Source of the DNA: Melieria omissa
Taxonomy: Eukaryota > Arthropoda > Insecta > Diptera > Ulidiidae
Assembly: GCA_963971225.1 (NCBI GenBank)
Contig: OZ020269.1
Coordinates: 12,114,701 to 12,178,700 of the forward strand
Direction of reading: 5' to 3'
DNA: 64,000 nucleotides
A model generated the notes under the pieces. The model had not been told where the DNA came from and searched no databases. It saw only the letters and a program-made list of their open reading frames with translations. This document shows, piece after piece, positions 1-12,880 of this stretch; position 1 is the stretch's first letter, and every line of letters begins with the position of its first letter. The position numbers were made by a program, and so were the translations under genes.

Positions 1-1370
1 TATAATAAACTTCAGTTTATTTTAGTAAAATCAGACTATTACTTTTTTTTTAATGTATTCTTAAAAATTCTAAATTTTTTCTGGTTCACCTCTTATATGC
101 GCATTGAAACCGTTGGCGTTGCTTATAATATATTCGCTTTTTTTCCCGTAACTTTTATTTTATTTATACACACACGTACACCGAAAAATTTCGGTGGTAC
201 GACATAGTCGTCGATAAGCATATGAATGTTTCTCAGCAAATTAGCTCAGTTTTAACGGCCAATGAAAGTGCCCGCAATCAGCCGACATCGGTATCAGTTC
301 GTGTGTATGATATCAAAGAATGTGAAGTGTATGAAGTATGTTTATTTTCTTTCCTAGTATTCTCTGATTACTACTAGCGTAAACATGTCCAAGTCGCTGC
401 CTACTAGTACTGTACAACAGCGACAAATATCAACACCACCATCACCACCACTAAACGGCTGCTCGTCTGCTGATGATAATGACAATGATGACAACGACAA
501 CATCATCACTATACCTGCGGCTGCTGCTACAACTAGTTATATTTAGAATCAATTTCAATTGATTCGCTCGTTGTAAATTAAACGAGGAGTTCTGTATTAT
601 AGGAAGTTCTTTATTCAATTCCAACTTAAAACTAAATATTGCAACGCACAGAGTTCACAATGAAACCTCGGTTTGTTGCGATATGCATATTGTATGTTTA
701 AATATATGTATATTGTATGTTTATGATAAGGCAGGAAGCCACTTAGGATTTGTTTGCGTTTGTGATACTGTATGTTGCGATAAGGGTTTATGGATACTCA
801 AGTGGAAGAAAACGACTGGAGAGTTATCGGCTGTTGGTATTTGTTTAAATATGGGATTTTATAGGTTGTGATAAGGATTGAAGGAACAGATCGATTGTGT
901 TTGAGGAGTCAGGTTTCTGAGTTATGGTTAAAAGATAGCCGTTGGTGGGTTATCGTTACTAGCGACCAAAAGCAACGAGTTGTTCAAACGTATGTTGACA
1001 CGTGGCGAGTCAGTTCTCTTTTACAATGCACAAAATGAACTAAGGAGCTCGCGCAATTAAACTCAACCGAGCGAAAAGTGGTGTGTGACGCATACCGTTC
1101 CTTTTTTTGCATTTGCAGCTTCGACATGGCTTCGACAATAATCCCCTGACATGAGTTTCGATTAGGCAATGTCGATCGAAAATCCTTGTGAGAAAGAATA
1201 TCTCATTTCACTTAAGACTTAATATAACTGATGTACGTTTTTATCAAAACTTATCCATGTATTCAATTCTTAAAATATTTAATTCGATACCGATTTCGAT
1301 TCGAATCTATTTTCTATGAGCAAATTTTTTTGCTTGGACGAGCTGCCTTTGAACGACTCATTATTTTGGT
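1..1370. other. Intergenic AT-rich sequence, no recognised gene
   Basis: Non-repetitive AT-rich DNA. The only part with a coding look is the short segment at 222-546, listed separately. Nothing else between 547 and 1370 has a long frame, an RNA-like fold or terminal repeats that I can support. Confidence 0.5.
222..546 (+). other. Possible short coding segment(s), unidentified
   Basis: A frame opens with ATG at 222 and reads 38 codons of mixed, protein-like composition up to 335. There a GTATGT donor-like site begins. A CT-rich stretch ending in CCTAG at 357 looks like a splice acceptor. The frame from 358 then runs 62 codons to a TAG at 544-546, with a Pro/Ser-rich part, an Asp/Asn run and an Ala run. 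Both frames have phase 0 at the apparent splice sites. An intron of only 22 nt would be far too short for an insect, so the two sites may belong to different transcripts or be chance. No family is recognised. The Asp/Asn run could simply be a GAY-AAY microsatellite. Confidence 0.2.
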
Positions 1371-1583
1371 TAAAATAAAATAAAATAAAATAAAATAAAA
1401 TAAAATAAAATAAAATAAAATAAAATAAAATAAAATAAAATAAAAAAAAATAAAATAAAATAAAATAAAATAAAATAAAATAAAATAAAATAAAATAAAA
1501 TAAAATAAAATAAAATAAAATAAAATGAAATAAACTAAAATAAAATAAAATAAAATAAAATAAATTAAAATAAAATATAAATT
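1371..1583. repeat. (TAAAA)n pentanucleotide array
   Basis: About 40 copies of TAAAA with a few interruptions (aaaaa, tgaaa, taaac). It is one of eight such loci in this window. The phase-shifted low-complexity frames it yields on the minus strand are not genes. Confidence 0.95.
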
Positions 1584-1668
1584 AAAAAAAATACAAAAAT
1601 GTATTGAAAGCTGCAGTTGCACAACTCCACTAAATACTTGCAACCACTGAGCCATGACGACTGGCAAT
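1584..1668 (-). mobile_element. Possible tRNA-derived SINE head next to a pentanucleotide tail
   Basis: On the minus strand, 1654-1644 reads TGGCTCAGTGG, a perfect match to a Pol III A box. About 33 nt further on there is a weak B-box-like stretch near 1601-1611. A T-rich segment then leads straight into the neighbouring array, which reads (TTTTA)n in this orientation and could be the element's tail. The B box is poor, no target-site duplication was found, and a chance A-box match cannot be excluded. Confidence 0.3.
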
Positions 1669-1675
1669 AGCGTAC

Positions 1676-4089
1676 ACAATGAACTTTGTCAACCAAATAA
1701 CGCGAAAACTGTTGACTAGTGCTGCTGCTTCTTCTTCAAATAAAAAAAAAAACAAAATATGCACAACGTAAACAAAACAAAACAAAACAAAGAAAGCAAA
1801 ATTGTCGCAGGACACAGGGAGAAAATTCTTAAAAACAAGTACCTCGTAATCAGTTATTTTGCATAGCTTTTGTTGTTGTTGTTTTTGTTGTTGCAGCTGC
1901 TTATTAGTTGCCCTTTGCACTAATGTCGCGCTTTCTTTTCTTTTCGGCCGCCGAAACTCTCAAACGTGGCGCATTACTAACACAAAACAACAACAACGGC
2001 AACGTCTTTTTCCCCCGCCCCTACCCCCTTCAACTCACTCGACAAGTAGCAACCTTTGTTGCTTGGCGCCTTTTGTCGCCGCTCCCACTACTACGAAAAC
2101 AACAACAACAAGCACAGCGCACACTAAAGCGATGCCAGTCGGCGTCGGCCATTTTGGCTTTGCCGAATTGTTTGCTTAACATTTTATTTTGACCGTGACC
2201 GAGCGATTTGGGGCGCCCGGTCCGAGGATGCTGCCGCATTAATTACTTTTTGCCTGATTCTCGTTTGGATGCTCAATTTTGCGCCCTTGTTGTTGCTGTT
2301 TTTTTTTAATTTTTTTTTAGTTACTGCTTAGTAAGTCGCTGGCTTCCTCGCGGACTGCAATTGGCCGCCGATTTAGTCACACCCGCACGCCCGTCACTGT
2401 AGCAGCCTTGACGGTGTTGATGTTGTTGTTTGTGTTGTTGTTGATGCTGCGACGGCTGCCTGCCTGCGGTTCATTAGGGCGCAATTTGGCATGGTGGCAG
2501 CGTTTGGCATTGCAGCGCCAAATGTTGAAACTTTACAATTGCCCCCACACCCCTCTTCCTCTCCTTCCCACGTCATCCATGGCCACATCTCGCCACTTGC
2601 GCTCAACCGAAAAAAGGCATCAATTTAAAAAATTAACCACACTCAACGCGGCGCCTGCGCCCGCTTCATGTTCCAACATTTGGTGTGTTTGTATGTATGT
2701 GTGTGTGTGTGTGCGTGTATTTGCATGTTGGCAGCCTGCGCCTCGTCGTTGTGGCAAATCAAAAATAAATTTTGACCTTAATTAAACGCGCATATTGCCA
2801 GCTTTCGCATTTTTTTGTTGTTTTTGTTATTATTATTATTTTGTTGTTGTTGTTGTTGTTGGAAGAAAATTGCGGCACTCGCAGCCTCGAACGCATTGGC
2901 TGCAAGTGAACGCGCCAGCCGCGGCCTGTTTGCCGCCTTGATGCTGCTCCAGCCCCGTCATGGCTGTTGCTATCTGTGCGTTCAGTTTGTTGCTGTTGTT
3001 GTTGTTGTTGCTTCATTTCTACTTATTTTGGCGCAGCGCCGATATTGTTCGCGTCTAAGGGGTTATTATATGTTGTTGTTGTTGTTGTTGTTGTTGGTAT
3101 TGTTCGACCGTTGTTGGTTGTAGTTTTCATCATTTTTGTTGTAAATATATTCAAATAGCTCTTGTTTTCTGTTTTTTTTTGTTGTTATTGTTATTGTCGG
3201 TTCTTTTTTTTTTCTTTTGGTTGGCTGCCCAAAATCACTTTACTTATACAAATATGCTGCGGTTTGGTGTGCCATGGCCAGCATGAGATAAAATGTGGTG
3301 CCACATCGTTTAGAGCCAAACACACGCACACATACACACACACACAAACACAACAAGAAACAAGAAAAAACCGAAAATAAAATATTTCAATTTAATATAT
3401 GACCTTTAAATTGTTTTCGCAACATTTGAAATTACATTCTGCCAACCAGAGTTGTGCACAAAATTTTATTTAAAGCAATTTCAAAGATTTTATTGGATAA
3501 GTTAAATATTTTCATGCTGACTTTTAATGTATTGTGTAAAGTTTGTGCGGAATTGTTATGAAAAGAAAAATTTACTGCTGTTTAGATTTAAACTTGAACT
3601 AAAATAAAGGTACAGCAGTGTTGCAGTTAAAAATTGTAGAAAAGTTATTTTTTTGGTTTCTTTTGAATTGATTATGTTTTTTAATAGCTTTGCTCAAACA
3701 TTTATCTGCAACTCATGGAATACTCACAGACAACCCACAGGTATTTTAGAATCAAATTCCATCTGACTTAAGGCCATAGGAATGTTGACAGTAATGGAAA
3801 AGTCTCACGAAACGGAATTACTTTTCTGATTCGGAAGGAAAAGTTCGTGTTTCACTGAGTGCGAGTGGGGGAGGAATCATAGATCATTTTCGGAAAAGGA
3901 TGAAATGAATGTAAACATTTAATTTTCTTAAAGAAGAACATTACCTGATCCATTAGATTCAGGTGACCATGGACAGACAAACAAATATCTATGAAAGTTG
4001 TTGATTAGAGAAATCAAACTGAGATAATACACTTTTAATACCTTCCAACTGACGATGTCTGCCATACTCGTATAATCCAATTTGTAATT
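1676..4089. other. Intergenic, rich in CAA/TTG and other simple repeats
   Basis: Contains short TTG/CAA trinucleotide runs (about 1868-1895, 2836-2860, 2993-3012, 3070-3097), a GT run near 2695-2712 and CA runs near 3322-3352. These create Gln-, Cys- or Val-rich open frames on both strands. Frames differ between neighbouring runs and none has recognisable domains or splice context. No gene is supported. Confidence 0.5.
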
Positions 4090-5620
4090 ATGAAGAACAA
4101 CTAATTAACTAACTAACTATTTAACGAACTAACTAACCAACTAGCATCTAACTAACTAACTAACGAACTATTGAACTAATGAATTCGCTAACTACCTAAC
4201 TATCTCACTAACTAACTATGTAATTAATTTACTAGCTAATTAACTAACTGATTTGCTAACTAAGTAATTAACTCAACTAACTAAACCGACTTAACTAACT
4301 AAACTAAGTAGACTAACTAAAATAACTTTTCTTTCTAAAACAACTAGCCTTACTAACATAACTTAACTGACTAAACTAACTGAACTGATTAAACTAACTA
4401 AACTTATTAATCTGACTTAACTGACTTAACTAACTACATTAACACGCATCCGTCGTTTGTGTCAATTTGACACAATTTCCGAATTCAAACTGTCATTGCG
4501 CCTTTATTTTTTCACGAAATCGAATGAGATTTTGGCTCACTGGCAAAACACAAACAAAAATAAACTTCCCCTCCCTTTTCCTTTTTAACTACTACTTTGC
4601 ATTGATATTTTTTGATGTTTGTTTTTGATGATTTGACAAACGACTCTTTCGTAACTTTTTGTTAACGACGGATGCGTGTTAACTTAACTATTAAACTTAC
4701 TAAATAAACTAAACTGACTAACATAACTAAACAAACTAAACTGTCTAAGCTAACTAAACTGACTAAACTTACTAAAGTGAGTAAACTAACTAAGCTGACT
4801 CAACTAACTAAACTTTCTAAACGAACTAAACTATGTAAACTTAATAAACTAACTAAGCTATTGTATGTTAACTGACTTAATTAACTAAATTGACTGAAAG
4901 AACTAAGTTAACTGATTAAACTAACTAAACTGACTAAATTTACTAAACTAAGTAAACTGACTAAACTGACTAACCTAACTAAACTGACTAAACTGTCTAA
5001 ACTAACTAAACAGACTAAACTAACTAAACGGACTAACCTGACTTAACTGACTAAACTAACTAAACTGACTAAACGAACTAAACTAAGTTACCTGATTAAA
5101 CTAACTAAACTGACTAAATTTACTAAACTAAGTAAACTGACTAAACTGACTAACCTAACTAAACTGTCTAAACTAACTAAACAGACTATACTAACTAAAC
5201 GGACTAAACTGACTTAACTGACTAAACTAACTAAACTGACTAAACTGTCTAAACTAACTAAACAGACTATACTAGCTAAACGGACTAAACTGACTTAACT
5301 GACTAAATTAACTAAACTGACTGAACTAATTAAACTGACTAAACGAACTAAGCTATGTAAACTAACTAAACTGACTAAATGTACTAAACTAAGTAAACTG
5401 ACCTAACAAACTAAACTTAATAAACTAAACCAATTAAACTAATTAAACTACTATTTTACTAACTAAATAACTAAACTCACATAACTTACATTCTGTCTAA
5501 CTTACTTCCTAGTTAACTAACTAACCAATTAACTAACTAATTAATCTACTAATTAACTATCTAAGTAACTAATTTACTAAATAGTTGACTGACTAATTAA
5601 CTACTTTTATTTACATTGAA
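4090..5620. repeat. Degenerate (CTAA)n / (CTAAA)n tandem array
   Basis: About 1.5 kb built almost entirely from ACTAACTAA, ACTAAACTG and related 4-, 5- and 9-bp words, with a slow drift of variants. A longer segment near 4913-4988 recurs near 5096-5167, so larger blocks were also duplicated. It is interrupted once by the MITE at 4443-4678. Confidence 0.9.
4443..4678. mobile_element. 236-bp TTAA-flanked MITE inside the CTAA array
   Basis: The ends are a perfect 15-bp inverted repeat (CACGCATCCGTCGTT at the left, its complement at the right). TTAA sits immediately outside both ends (4439-4442 and 4679-4682), as expected for a TTAA target-site duplication. The interior is unrelated to the surrounding repeat, carries no coding frame, and has a small hairpin near 4458-4474 (TGTGTCAA, 1 nt, TTGACACA). 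TTAA duplication is typical of the piggyBac superfamily, but these termini do not begin with the usual CCC, so superfamily is left open. Confidence 0.75.
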
Positions 5621-8499
5621 TTTCTATTAAATTTTAGAAGGGAAAAGCCAGCCAAGATTTTCTTTTACGATTAGTAAATAACTTAAATGGAACCATTTCG
5701 TTTCCCTTTAACATTCCAGGGTTAAACCAATTCAAAAACACTATAATCCAATAAAAATATTCCGAAATTGTTCCTAAGCCAATAAAAAGTTCAAATGCCA
5801 CAAGTATGTATGTTTCATTGAATGAGGGTAGTTAAAGATTAATAACACAAAGATTGTTTTAATTTAAAAAACTTTCAATATTAATTGGAAAAAATTAATA
5901 AGACCCTAAAAAACTTTTGCCAGCTACTTTTTTAGTTTTAAAATAATTCCACTCTATTAGCGAGTTATTTGCAATTTTTCAATTATTCAATTATTCACTT
6001 TTTCAGTCTTTTTAGCCTTTTAAAGTCATTTACTGTCGAACAAGTGCCAATAAGTTTTCAAACTCATTTCTTCTCCCACTCTCTCAACCCATTCCATACC
6101 ACAAAAAAAAGAAGACATTTTTCAAATTCATTCTTCTCATTGATTTTTTGTTTCAAACTTTCGCGCACTTTCTTGCAAATTTTAAATGCATTCGAAAAAA
6201 CTGGCCATTCTTTTTTTTCGTAAATTACAATCTCTCACTTGAGCCCATACTTTCTTAACGCTAACCCTTTTTTTGTCACCCGACCCTGCTTCCACCAACC
6301 TAATCACGCTGCCTGCACTCGACGCACACATTTTTGCATCTTCCATTAGTTTCAAGTTGCGCGCCATTGCCGTCGCCGCCCTCGTCTGCGTTGCGAAAAT
6401 AATTGCCAGCGCGGTCGGTATAAATCACTTCCTACCATTTTAACGTATTCCATTTAAGTTTTTTCTGCCGTTGCTGGCGCATGCAGAGCGCATGCCGCAT
6501 GCAAACGAAAATATAAATTTCACGGCGAGGTGCGGCGAGGCAACGCTGCGGCCGTGGCGGCCAAAACGCCAGTGTGCTCGTAAAATAAATATTCAGGAAT
6601 GCATGCGGCCAGATTGATAGTCTGACTCGGGCCGCGTGCGAGTGCTGTGTAAATACGGCACCGGCCAAAACGATACCAACAAACAACAACAATAACAATG
6701 ACAACCGCAACAATAACAAAACACACGATTGCACACATTGGCAAACGTGCAAAGTCAACGCCAAAGGCCAACGCAATGGGCACTAAAGTGAACCTTTTGC
6801 AAACTGCCCATTTACTCCGTACCTCTTCATCCCCCCCTCACCCTCTCACTACTCTGGCTACTACTCACCAAGCCAACACGCACAACACTCGCACTCAACA
6901 AAACGAAATATTCAAGTGGAAAATGGTTCAATGGCGAAATTTTCTAGCACGCCTTCGCTCTTTGTCGCTTTTTCGCGCATTTGCGTTTATCATTAAAAAT
7001 TAATGTTTCCACTTGACCAAGTGTTGCCAACTCAATCGTGTGAAATGACCTTAAGTTGTGCGATGAGCAGCGCTGATGGATAGAATGGCGCAGTTAGACG
7101 CCGTCAACAACAGCAACGACCTTAAAATTGTAATTACGACCCGTTCTGTTTTTTGTTGATTTTTTTCTTTTTAATTTTGTTGAAACATTTTTGGTGTAAA
7201 TTTTAACCCTTTTTTGGTTTGGGTGTAGCAATTAAAAACTGTGCTTCCGAGCATCTTTGGCAGTTTGTTGCTTGTCGGCGTGCATTTTTTTCTTTCAACT
7301 CGTTTGTTCATTTTTTCCATTCTGTGCACAACAGCGTTGCGTTGAAATAGGAAGCAAGCCAATGGGTTGAATGAGTGCGGCACATTTAAGGGATCCAACG
7401 ATGCCGGCTACTGCAATCACGGTTGCAATGTGGGAACGCGGTTCGAGTTGGCAAACCTTTTTCTGTATGCATTGCCAACTTGAAGCGTTAGTTGGATACC
7501 AAAAATTTGGTTTTTCATTTATTTTTTGCTAATTTGTTTGCAATTTGGTGTGATTTGAACTCAAAATAAATATGGATGGACAGAGCCACGGCTTTCGGAA
7601 GTTTGCTTTGTGAAGCTAATTGTAATTTGCATGCCTTATGGCAAATTTCTTTCAGAGTCTTTGAGTTAGTTGATACTTTCATAAAAAAATTATACCTTAA
7701 TTGTAATCTACATGAAACTACAATTTAAAAAATTGGTTTGATTTAATGGTTTTAATTATTTATATTAAAGTATTGCTTTCAAAAACGTTTGAATCATTTG
7801 ATTTAGGTAAACAATTTAAAAATCTTATAAATCGAAATTACAGAAAACGAAAGCTTCCGATTCATGATTAGAAATGTTCAAAACAAAAACCATTTTTTAA
7901 TTATAGCCCAGAAATAGAGTCCTAAGTCTACAAGTATATTTTTTCCATAGACTTAAAAAATTCAACGAAACTATACTCTTTATGTTTTCATAAAAATTGA
8001 AAGAAGCGCATACAGAGACACTAAATCTTCCAGGAGCTACAGATTTGATTGTGGTTCTATGGAACTTGTACCATGTGACTAAGATTATCTAAGAAGAGAA
8101 CAATCTACTCTCTCTACTAGTTCGGTCAGACTCATCATTGGTGTCATCACAGAATACTGTGAGGGAGAGCAGTGTTTGACTAGTGATTAGACTAGAGATG
8201 AGACTAGAGGTGACACTAACCAGATTAAGATTCACTAATCGCAGGCATGGTTTTTCCTTCACCCTTACGTATTCTTGCGTGGGAGCCCAATTGTCATAAT
8301 TGATACGATTTTCATCATTTTTTAAACCGAATTCTAGTTAAAAATTATTCTTATGAATCTTAAAATCGAATTTCTATAACAAGCCGTAATAAGACTTTTC
8401 CGAATATCGAACTACTTTAGTAACTTATTGCTGGATGACTCTGCTTTTCATTTGTTAACACATAGCATAAGGCAGCACTTCTTCAAGTTCATTCTTTCA
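5621..8499. other. Intergenic, no recognised gene
   Basis: Unique AT-rich DNA with a somewhat more GC-rich island at about 6250-7100. Open frames here lack splice context, domain motifs or consistent composition. No RNA gene or terminal repeat was recognised. Confidence 0.45.
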
Positions 8500-10095
8500 T
8501 AGAAGATGTGGTCTTTTTTTCATTATCTTACAGCAACATCAACATTTCATACCTTCTTTGTCTCCTGATTCTTATTTTTCTTTTATTCTTATTCTTCTTT
8601 TTCTTCTTCTTTTTATTCCTCTTTTTTTCCTTTCATCGAAGATTTGGTTTTTTTTCATTATCGTACAGCAAGTTTGGCATCTCGTATCTTCTTCTTCTCC
8701 ATCTTCTTTATCTTCTTTATCTTCTTTTTCTTCTTCTTCTTCTTCTGCTTCTTCTACTTTTACTTCTACTTTTACTTTTACTTTTACTTCTACTTCTACT
8801 TTTTCTTCTTCTTCCACTTCTACTTCGATTTCTATTTCGACTTCTAATTTTGCTTCTACTTCTACTTTTACTTCTACTTCTACTTTTACTTTTACTTCTA
8901 TTTCTACTTCTACATTTATTTCAACCTTCACCTCTACTTTTTCTTCTACTTCTACTTTTACTTCTGCTTCTACATCTTCTTCTTCATGTTCATGTTCATC
9001 TGCTTCTTGTTCTTTTTTTCTTCTAATTATTCTACTTTTACTTTAACTTCTACTTCTACATCTATACCTACATCTACATCTACATCTACATGGACTTCTA
9101 CTTCTACTTCTAATCCTACTTCTACTTCTACTTCTACTTCTACTTCTACTTCTACTTCTACTTCTACCTCTACTACTACTTCTACTTCTACTTCTACTTC
9201 TACTTCTACTTCTACTTCTACTTCTACTGCTACTGCTACTTCTTCTTCTTCTACTTCTTCTTCTACTTCTACTTCTACTTCTACTTCTACTTCTACTTCT
9301 TCTTCTTCTTCTACTTCTACTTTTACTTCTACTTCTACTTCTAATCTTACATCTACTTCTACTTCTACGTCTACTTCTACTTCTACTTCTACTTCTACTT
9401 CTACTTCTACTTCTACTTCTACTTCTACTTCTACTTCTTCTTCTTCTTCTTCTTCTGCTTCTACTTCTACTTCTACTTCTAATTCTAATTCTACTTCTAC
9501 TTCTACCTCTACTTCTACTTCTACTTCTACTTCTTATTCTTATTCTAATTCTACTTCTACCTCTACTTCTACTGCTACTTCTACTTCTACTTGTACTTCT
9601 ACTTCTACTTCTACTTCTACTTCTACTTCTAATTCTATGGTACTTATACTTCTACTTCTACTTCAACTTCTACTTATACTGCTACTTCTTCTTCTTGTTC
9701 TACTTCTACTTCTAATTTTACATCTACTTCTACATCTACTTCTACTTCTACTGCTACTTCTTCTTCTTCTGCTACTTCTACTTCTAATTCTAATTCCTAT
9801 TCTAATTCTACTTCTACTTTTACTTCTACTTCTTCTTCTACTTCTACTTCTAATTTTACTTCTACTTCTACCTCTACTTCCACTTCTTCTTTTTCTTGTT
9901 ATGCTTCTTCTTCTTCTTCATTTTCATCATCATCTTCTTTATTTCTACTTCTTCTTCTTCTACTTTTACTTCTACATCTATTTCTACTTCTATTTATATT
10001 TCTACTTCTACTTCGACTTCTTCTTCTTTCTTTTCTTCTTTTTCTGTTTTCTTCTTCTTCTTGTTCTTCTTCTTCTTCATCTTCTTTTTTATCTC
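8500..10095. repeat. Polypyrimidine array, (CTTCTA)n and (CTT)n
   Basis: About 1.5 kb with almost only C, T and regularly spaced A on the plus strand, mainly the hexamer ACTTCT with TTC runs and variants (tctaat, tctgct, ttttac). Long frames across it read as Ser-Thr, Leu or Phe-Tyr repeats in three phases, and as Glu-Val-Lys on the other strand. These are translations of the repeat, not proteins. Confidence 0.95.
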
Positions 10096-11818
10096 TCTCT
10101 CACTCAAATTGAAACCTTCATCACTCCAGTACGGTCCTTGCTTACTGATTCCCCGGAAAGGCTCATACCGCACCCATTTACTATAAAAAAATATTTTATT
10201 AAATAAAAAGTATGTTTCACCTCCTTTTCTACTTAACATAACCTCAAAATATTCATTGAAATTCATACGAAATATGCATAAATGACCAGTGCCTCTACGA
10301 TAAATTAATAACTTTTGCATTCTTTGCTTTTGCATTTTATTTCCAAACGAATTTAAATTTTCCCTTTGACTACTCGAGACTTTCGCCCTTAGCCGCAGTC
10401 AGCTCTCCGCTCCACCCATACACATCAACTACTTCTCAGTTAAAATTGAATATTATTTCCAAAAATACACAACAAAAAGGCAACGCCTTCACTTTCGGCT
10501 TATTTGCCATGATGCCCGGCGACATTCTCATCCAATTGAACTTTTCTAATAACATTAAGCACATTGCTTTCAACTTCCGCGCTGACATTTAGGCACTTTT
10601 ATTATATTTACTTGCTTCTCTTTGCGCTTTTAATCTGCTCCGGCGAGCTGAGTGTGCGATTTGTGTTGTCACTTATCGACAAACATCAGACGCACGCACC
10701 AAGTAGCATGCAGCCACAACAGCAACAACAGCAACGCCGAAAGCCATCACAAACATTTAAAAGCAAACACTTGTACGATAGGCGACAAACTCACAAACAC
10801 ACAAATCCCTTTCCAAGCAATTAAACGCCATTTGCATAACCCTAAAATGAAATCTCGAGAAAACAAAACCGCGAATTGAATACAAAATACCAAATGTCGC
10901 TAAATCTGTGTGTGTGTGTGTGTGAATGCGTGAGTGTGACTCTGTCACAGTGCAAAAACACTGATGCGTGCAGACATACAAAGGAAAACACATAACAACG
11001 CACACAAACTCATACACACGTACGCGCACAGCGAATCCACACACACGAGCGCACAAATGAAATTTCATGTAAGAATTTCCACTTAAACGCTTTCAAATGA
11101 ATTTCCAGGCGTACAAGTCATAAATAAAATTGATGCGCGACAAATCGCAATAAGCGACAACACAGATACGCCGCTCTCGCTCACTCACTCACACATATAT
11201 ACACACACACACATACACACAGATGCGATCTTAAGATGTTCAACATATGAAAAACTCATTTAAAGCATAAATTATGCATAAAAAAGCACATAACTCATGT
11301 GTGTGCGAGCGGGCGCGTCTGTGTGCGTACGTGTGACTAAAAATGCGTAGATGTGTGTGTGCGTGTTTCTTGCATTTAAAATTTATGACTTGACTATAAA
11401 GTGCGAATTATGTGAATATTTGCCTGAACATGGACGCTGCTGAAAAGCATTGCGACAGTCGACGTTGTCCCTGACAACTTCAATAAAATATATGGCTTAC
11501 AAAATCGAAGAAGAAGAAGAAGAAGAAGAAGAAGCAAAACATGTCAAGTGCACGTTGAACAGGAAATAGGCGACACGTTGCAATCAAATGAGTCAAAGCG
11601 AAAGCAATGCGGAAAAATGTGAATTAAGACATTTAAATAAATAAATGTAACAATTTCCGAAAATGCAGAGGATGCCACTTGTCACTTGAACTAGATTTTG
11701 CATGCAACCATAGTTCAAGTTTGATCCTTCATATGCAAATCATTCTATCTATTCTTCAATTTTCTTATATCTTCGCGATCGTGAGAGAAAAACGCCAACA
11801 GCAATCAATGTCCATGAC
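10096..11818. other. Intergenic with CA/TG and GAA microsatellites
   Basis: Contains TG runs at about 10906-10924 and 11340-11365, CA runs near 11195-11220 and an AGA run at about 11506-11534. The rest is unique, moderately AT-rich DNA. No coding exon was recognised. Confidence 0.45.
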
Positions 11819-12880
11819 AGTGGCGTATACAAGATTTATTTTCGGGGGGGTTTCGTACACATCTTTTAAGGCTTAAACTATTTGAAACCATATTTTTCCA
11901 CACACAATTTTTGTAAAAAAAACAGATATTTAGGGGATTCGAACTTGCGTTGCATGCGCCACTGATCATTCGATCATTAGTCAATGAAAATATTCTTCTA
12001 TGTTTTAGATATGTTAGTATTTTTCAACTCTCAGTAGAAACGATTTTGTTTCCAATTGTGACAAATAAATATTTAGGGGATTTGAACCCCCTTTTCCTGA
12101 ACCACTGGACACCCAATGATTAGTCAATGAAAAGATTCTGTTATGTCTTAGTTTTGTTAGCATTTTTGAACTCTCAGTAGAATCAATCCTCTTTATAATA
12201 GCCACAAATAGATATTTGGGGATTTGAACCCCCTTTGAGTGCGCCACTGACCACTCGATAATTAATCAATGGAAATATTCTAATATGTTTTAGGAATGCT
12301 CTACTGCGAATTGTAAAATTCTCAGAAGAATCGCTTTCGTTCCTTCATGTAACAAACAGTCACAGGGTTTTGAACCCTCTTTTCGTGCGTCACTGGTAAC
12401 CCGATCATTGGCCAATGAAAATATTCTTTTATATCAGACTTATGTTAGTATTTTTTAACTCTCAGTAGAATCGATCCTCTTTATAATAGTAACAAATAGA
12501 TACTTGGGGACTAGAACCCCCTTTGGGTGCGCCACTGACCACTCGATGATTAATCATTGAAAATATACTATTATTCTTAGTTATGTTAGCATTTTTCAAC
12601 TCTCAGTAGAACCGCTTCTCTTCCTTCTTGTAACAAACATACCATTGGGGGGTTTTGACCCCTTTTTGAGCACCACTAGTTACCAATGATTAATCAATGA
12701 AAAGAATTGTTATGTCTTAGTTATGTTAACATTTTTCTCTGTCAGTAGAACCGTTCCTCTTCCTCCTTGCAAACAAATATTTGTGGGGTGCGAACCCTCC
12801 TTGCGTGCACCACTGATCACCCCTTGAGTCAATTAAAAAAATTCTATTATGTCATAGTTGTCTTAGCATTTTCGAACTCT
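11819..12880. repeat. Satellite of about seven divergent 143-bp units
   Basis: A segment containing a GGGGATTTGAACCCC-like motif, a GTGCGCCACTG-like motif, AATCAATGAAAATATTC and AACTCTCAGTAGAA recurs with a period of roughly 140-145 bp. The first motif lies near 11932, 12075, 12217, 12364, 12505, 12646 and 12784. Units differ by many substitutions and small indels, so the array is old. Read on the minus strand, the first motif is a short hairpin with a B-box-like TTCAAAT or TTCGAAT loop. Confidence 0.85.

Noticed and set aside
1314..1679. 121-codon hydrophobic frame on the minus strand
   Set aside because: It is a read-through of the TAAAA array. The same artefact appears at 15524-15911, 42227-42430, 47668-47982 and 60704-60938.
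2408..3158. Gln-, Cys- and Val-rich frames
   Set aside because: They come from short CAA/TTG runs in inconsistent frames.
8508..10206. Long Ser-Thr, Leu and Glu-Val-Lys frames, up to 406 codons
   Set aside because: They are translations of the CTTCTA/CTT repeat in different phases and end when the repeat ends.
11932..12800. T-arm-like hairpins considered as tRNA genes
   Set aside because: No acceptor stem, anticodon arm or complete A box accompanies them within tRNA spacing.
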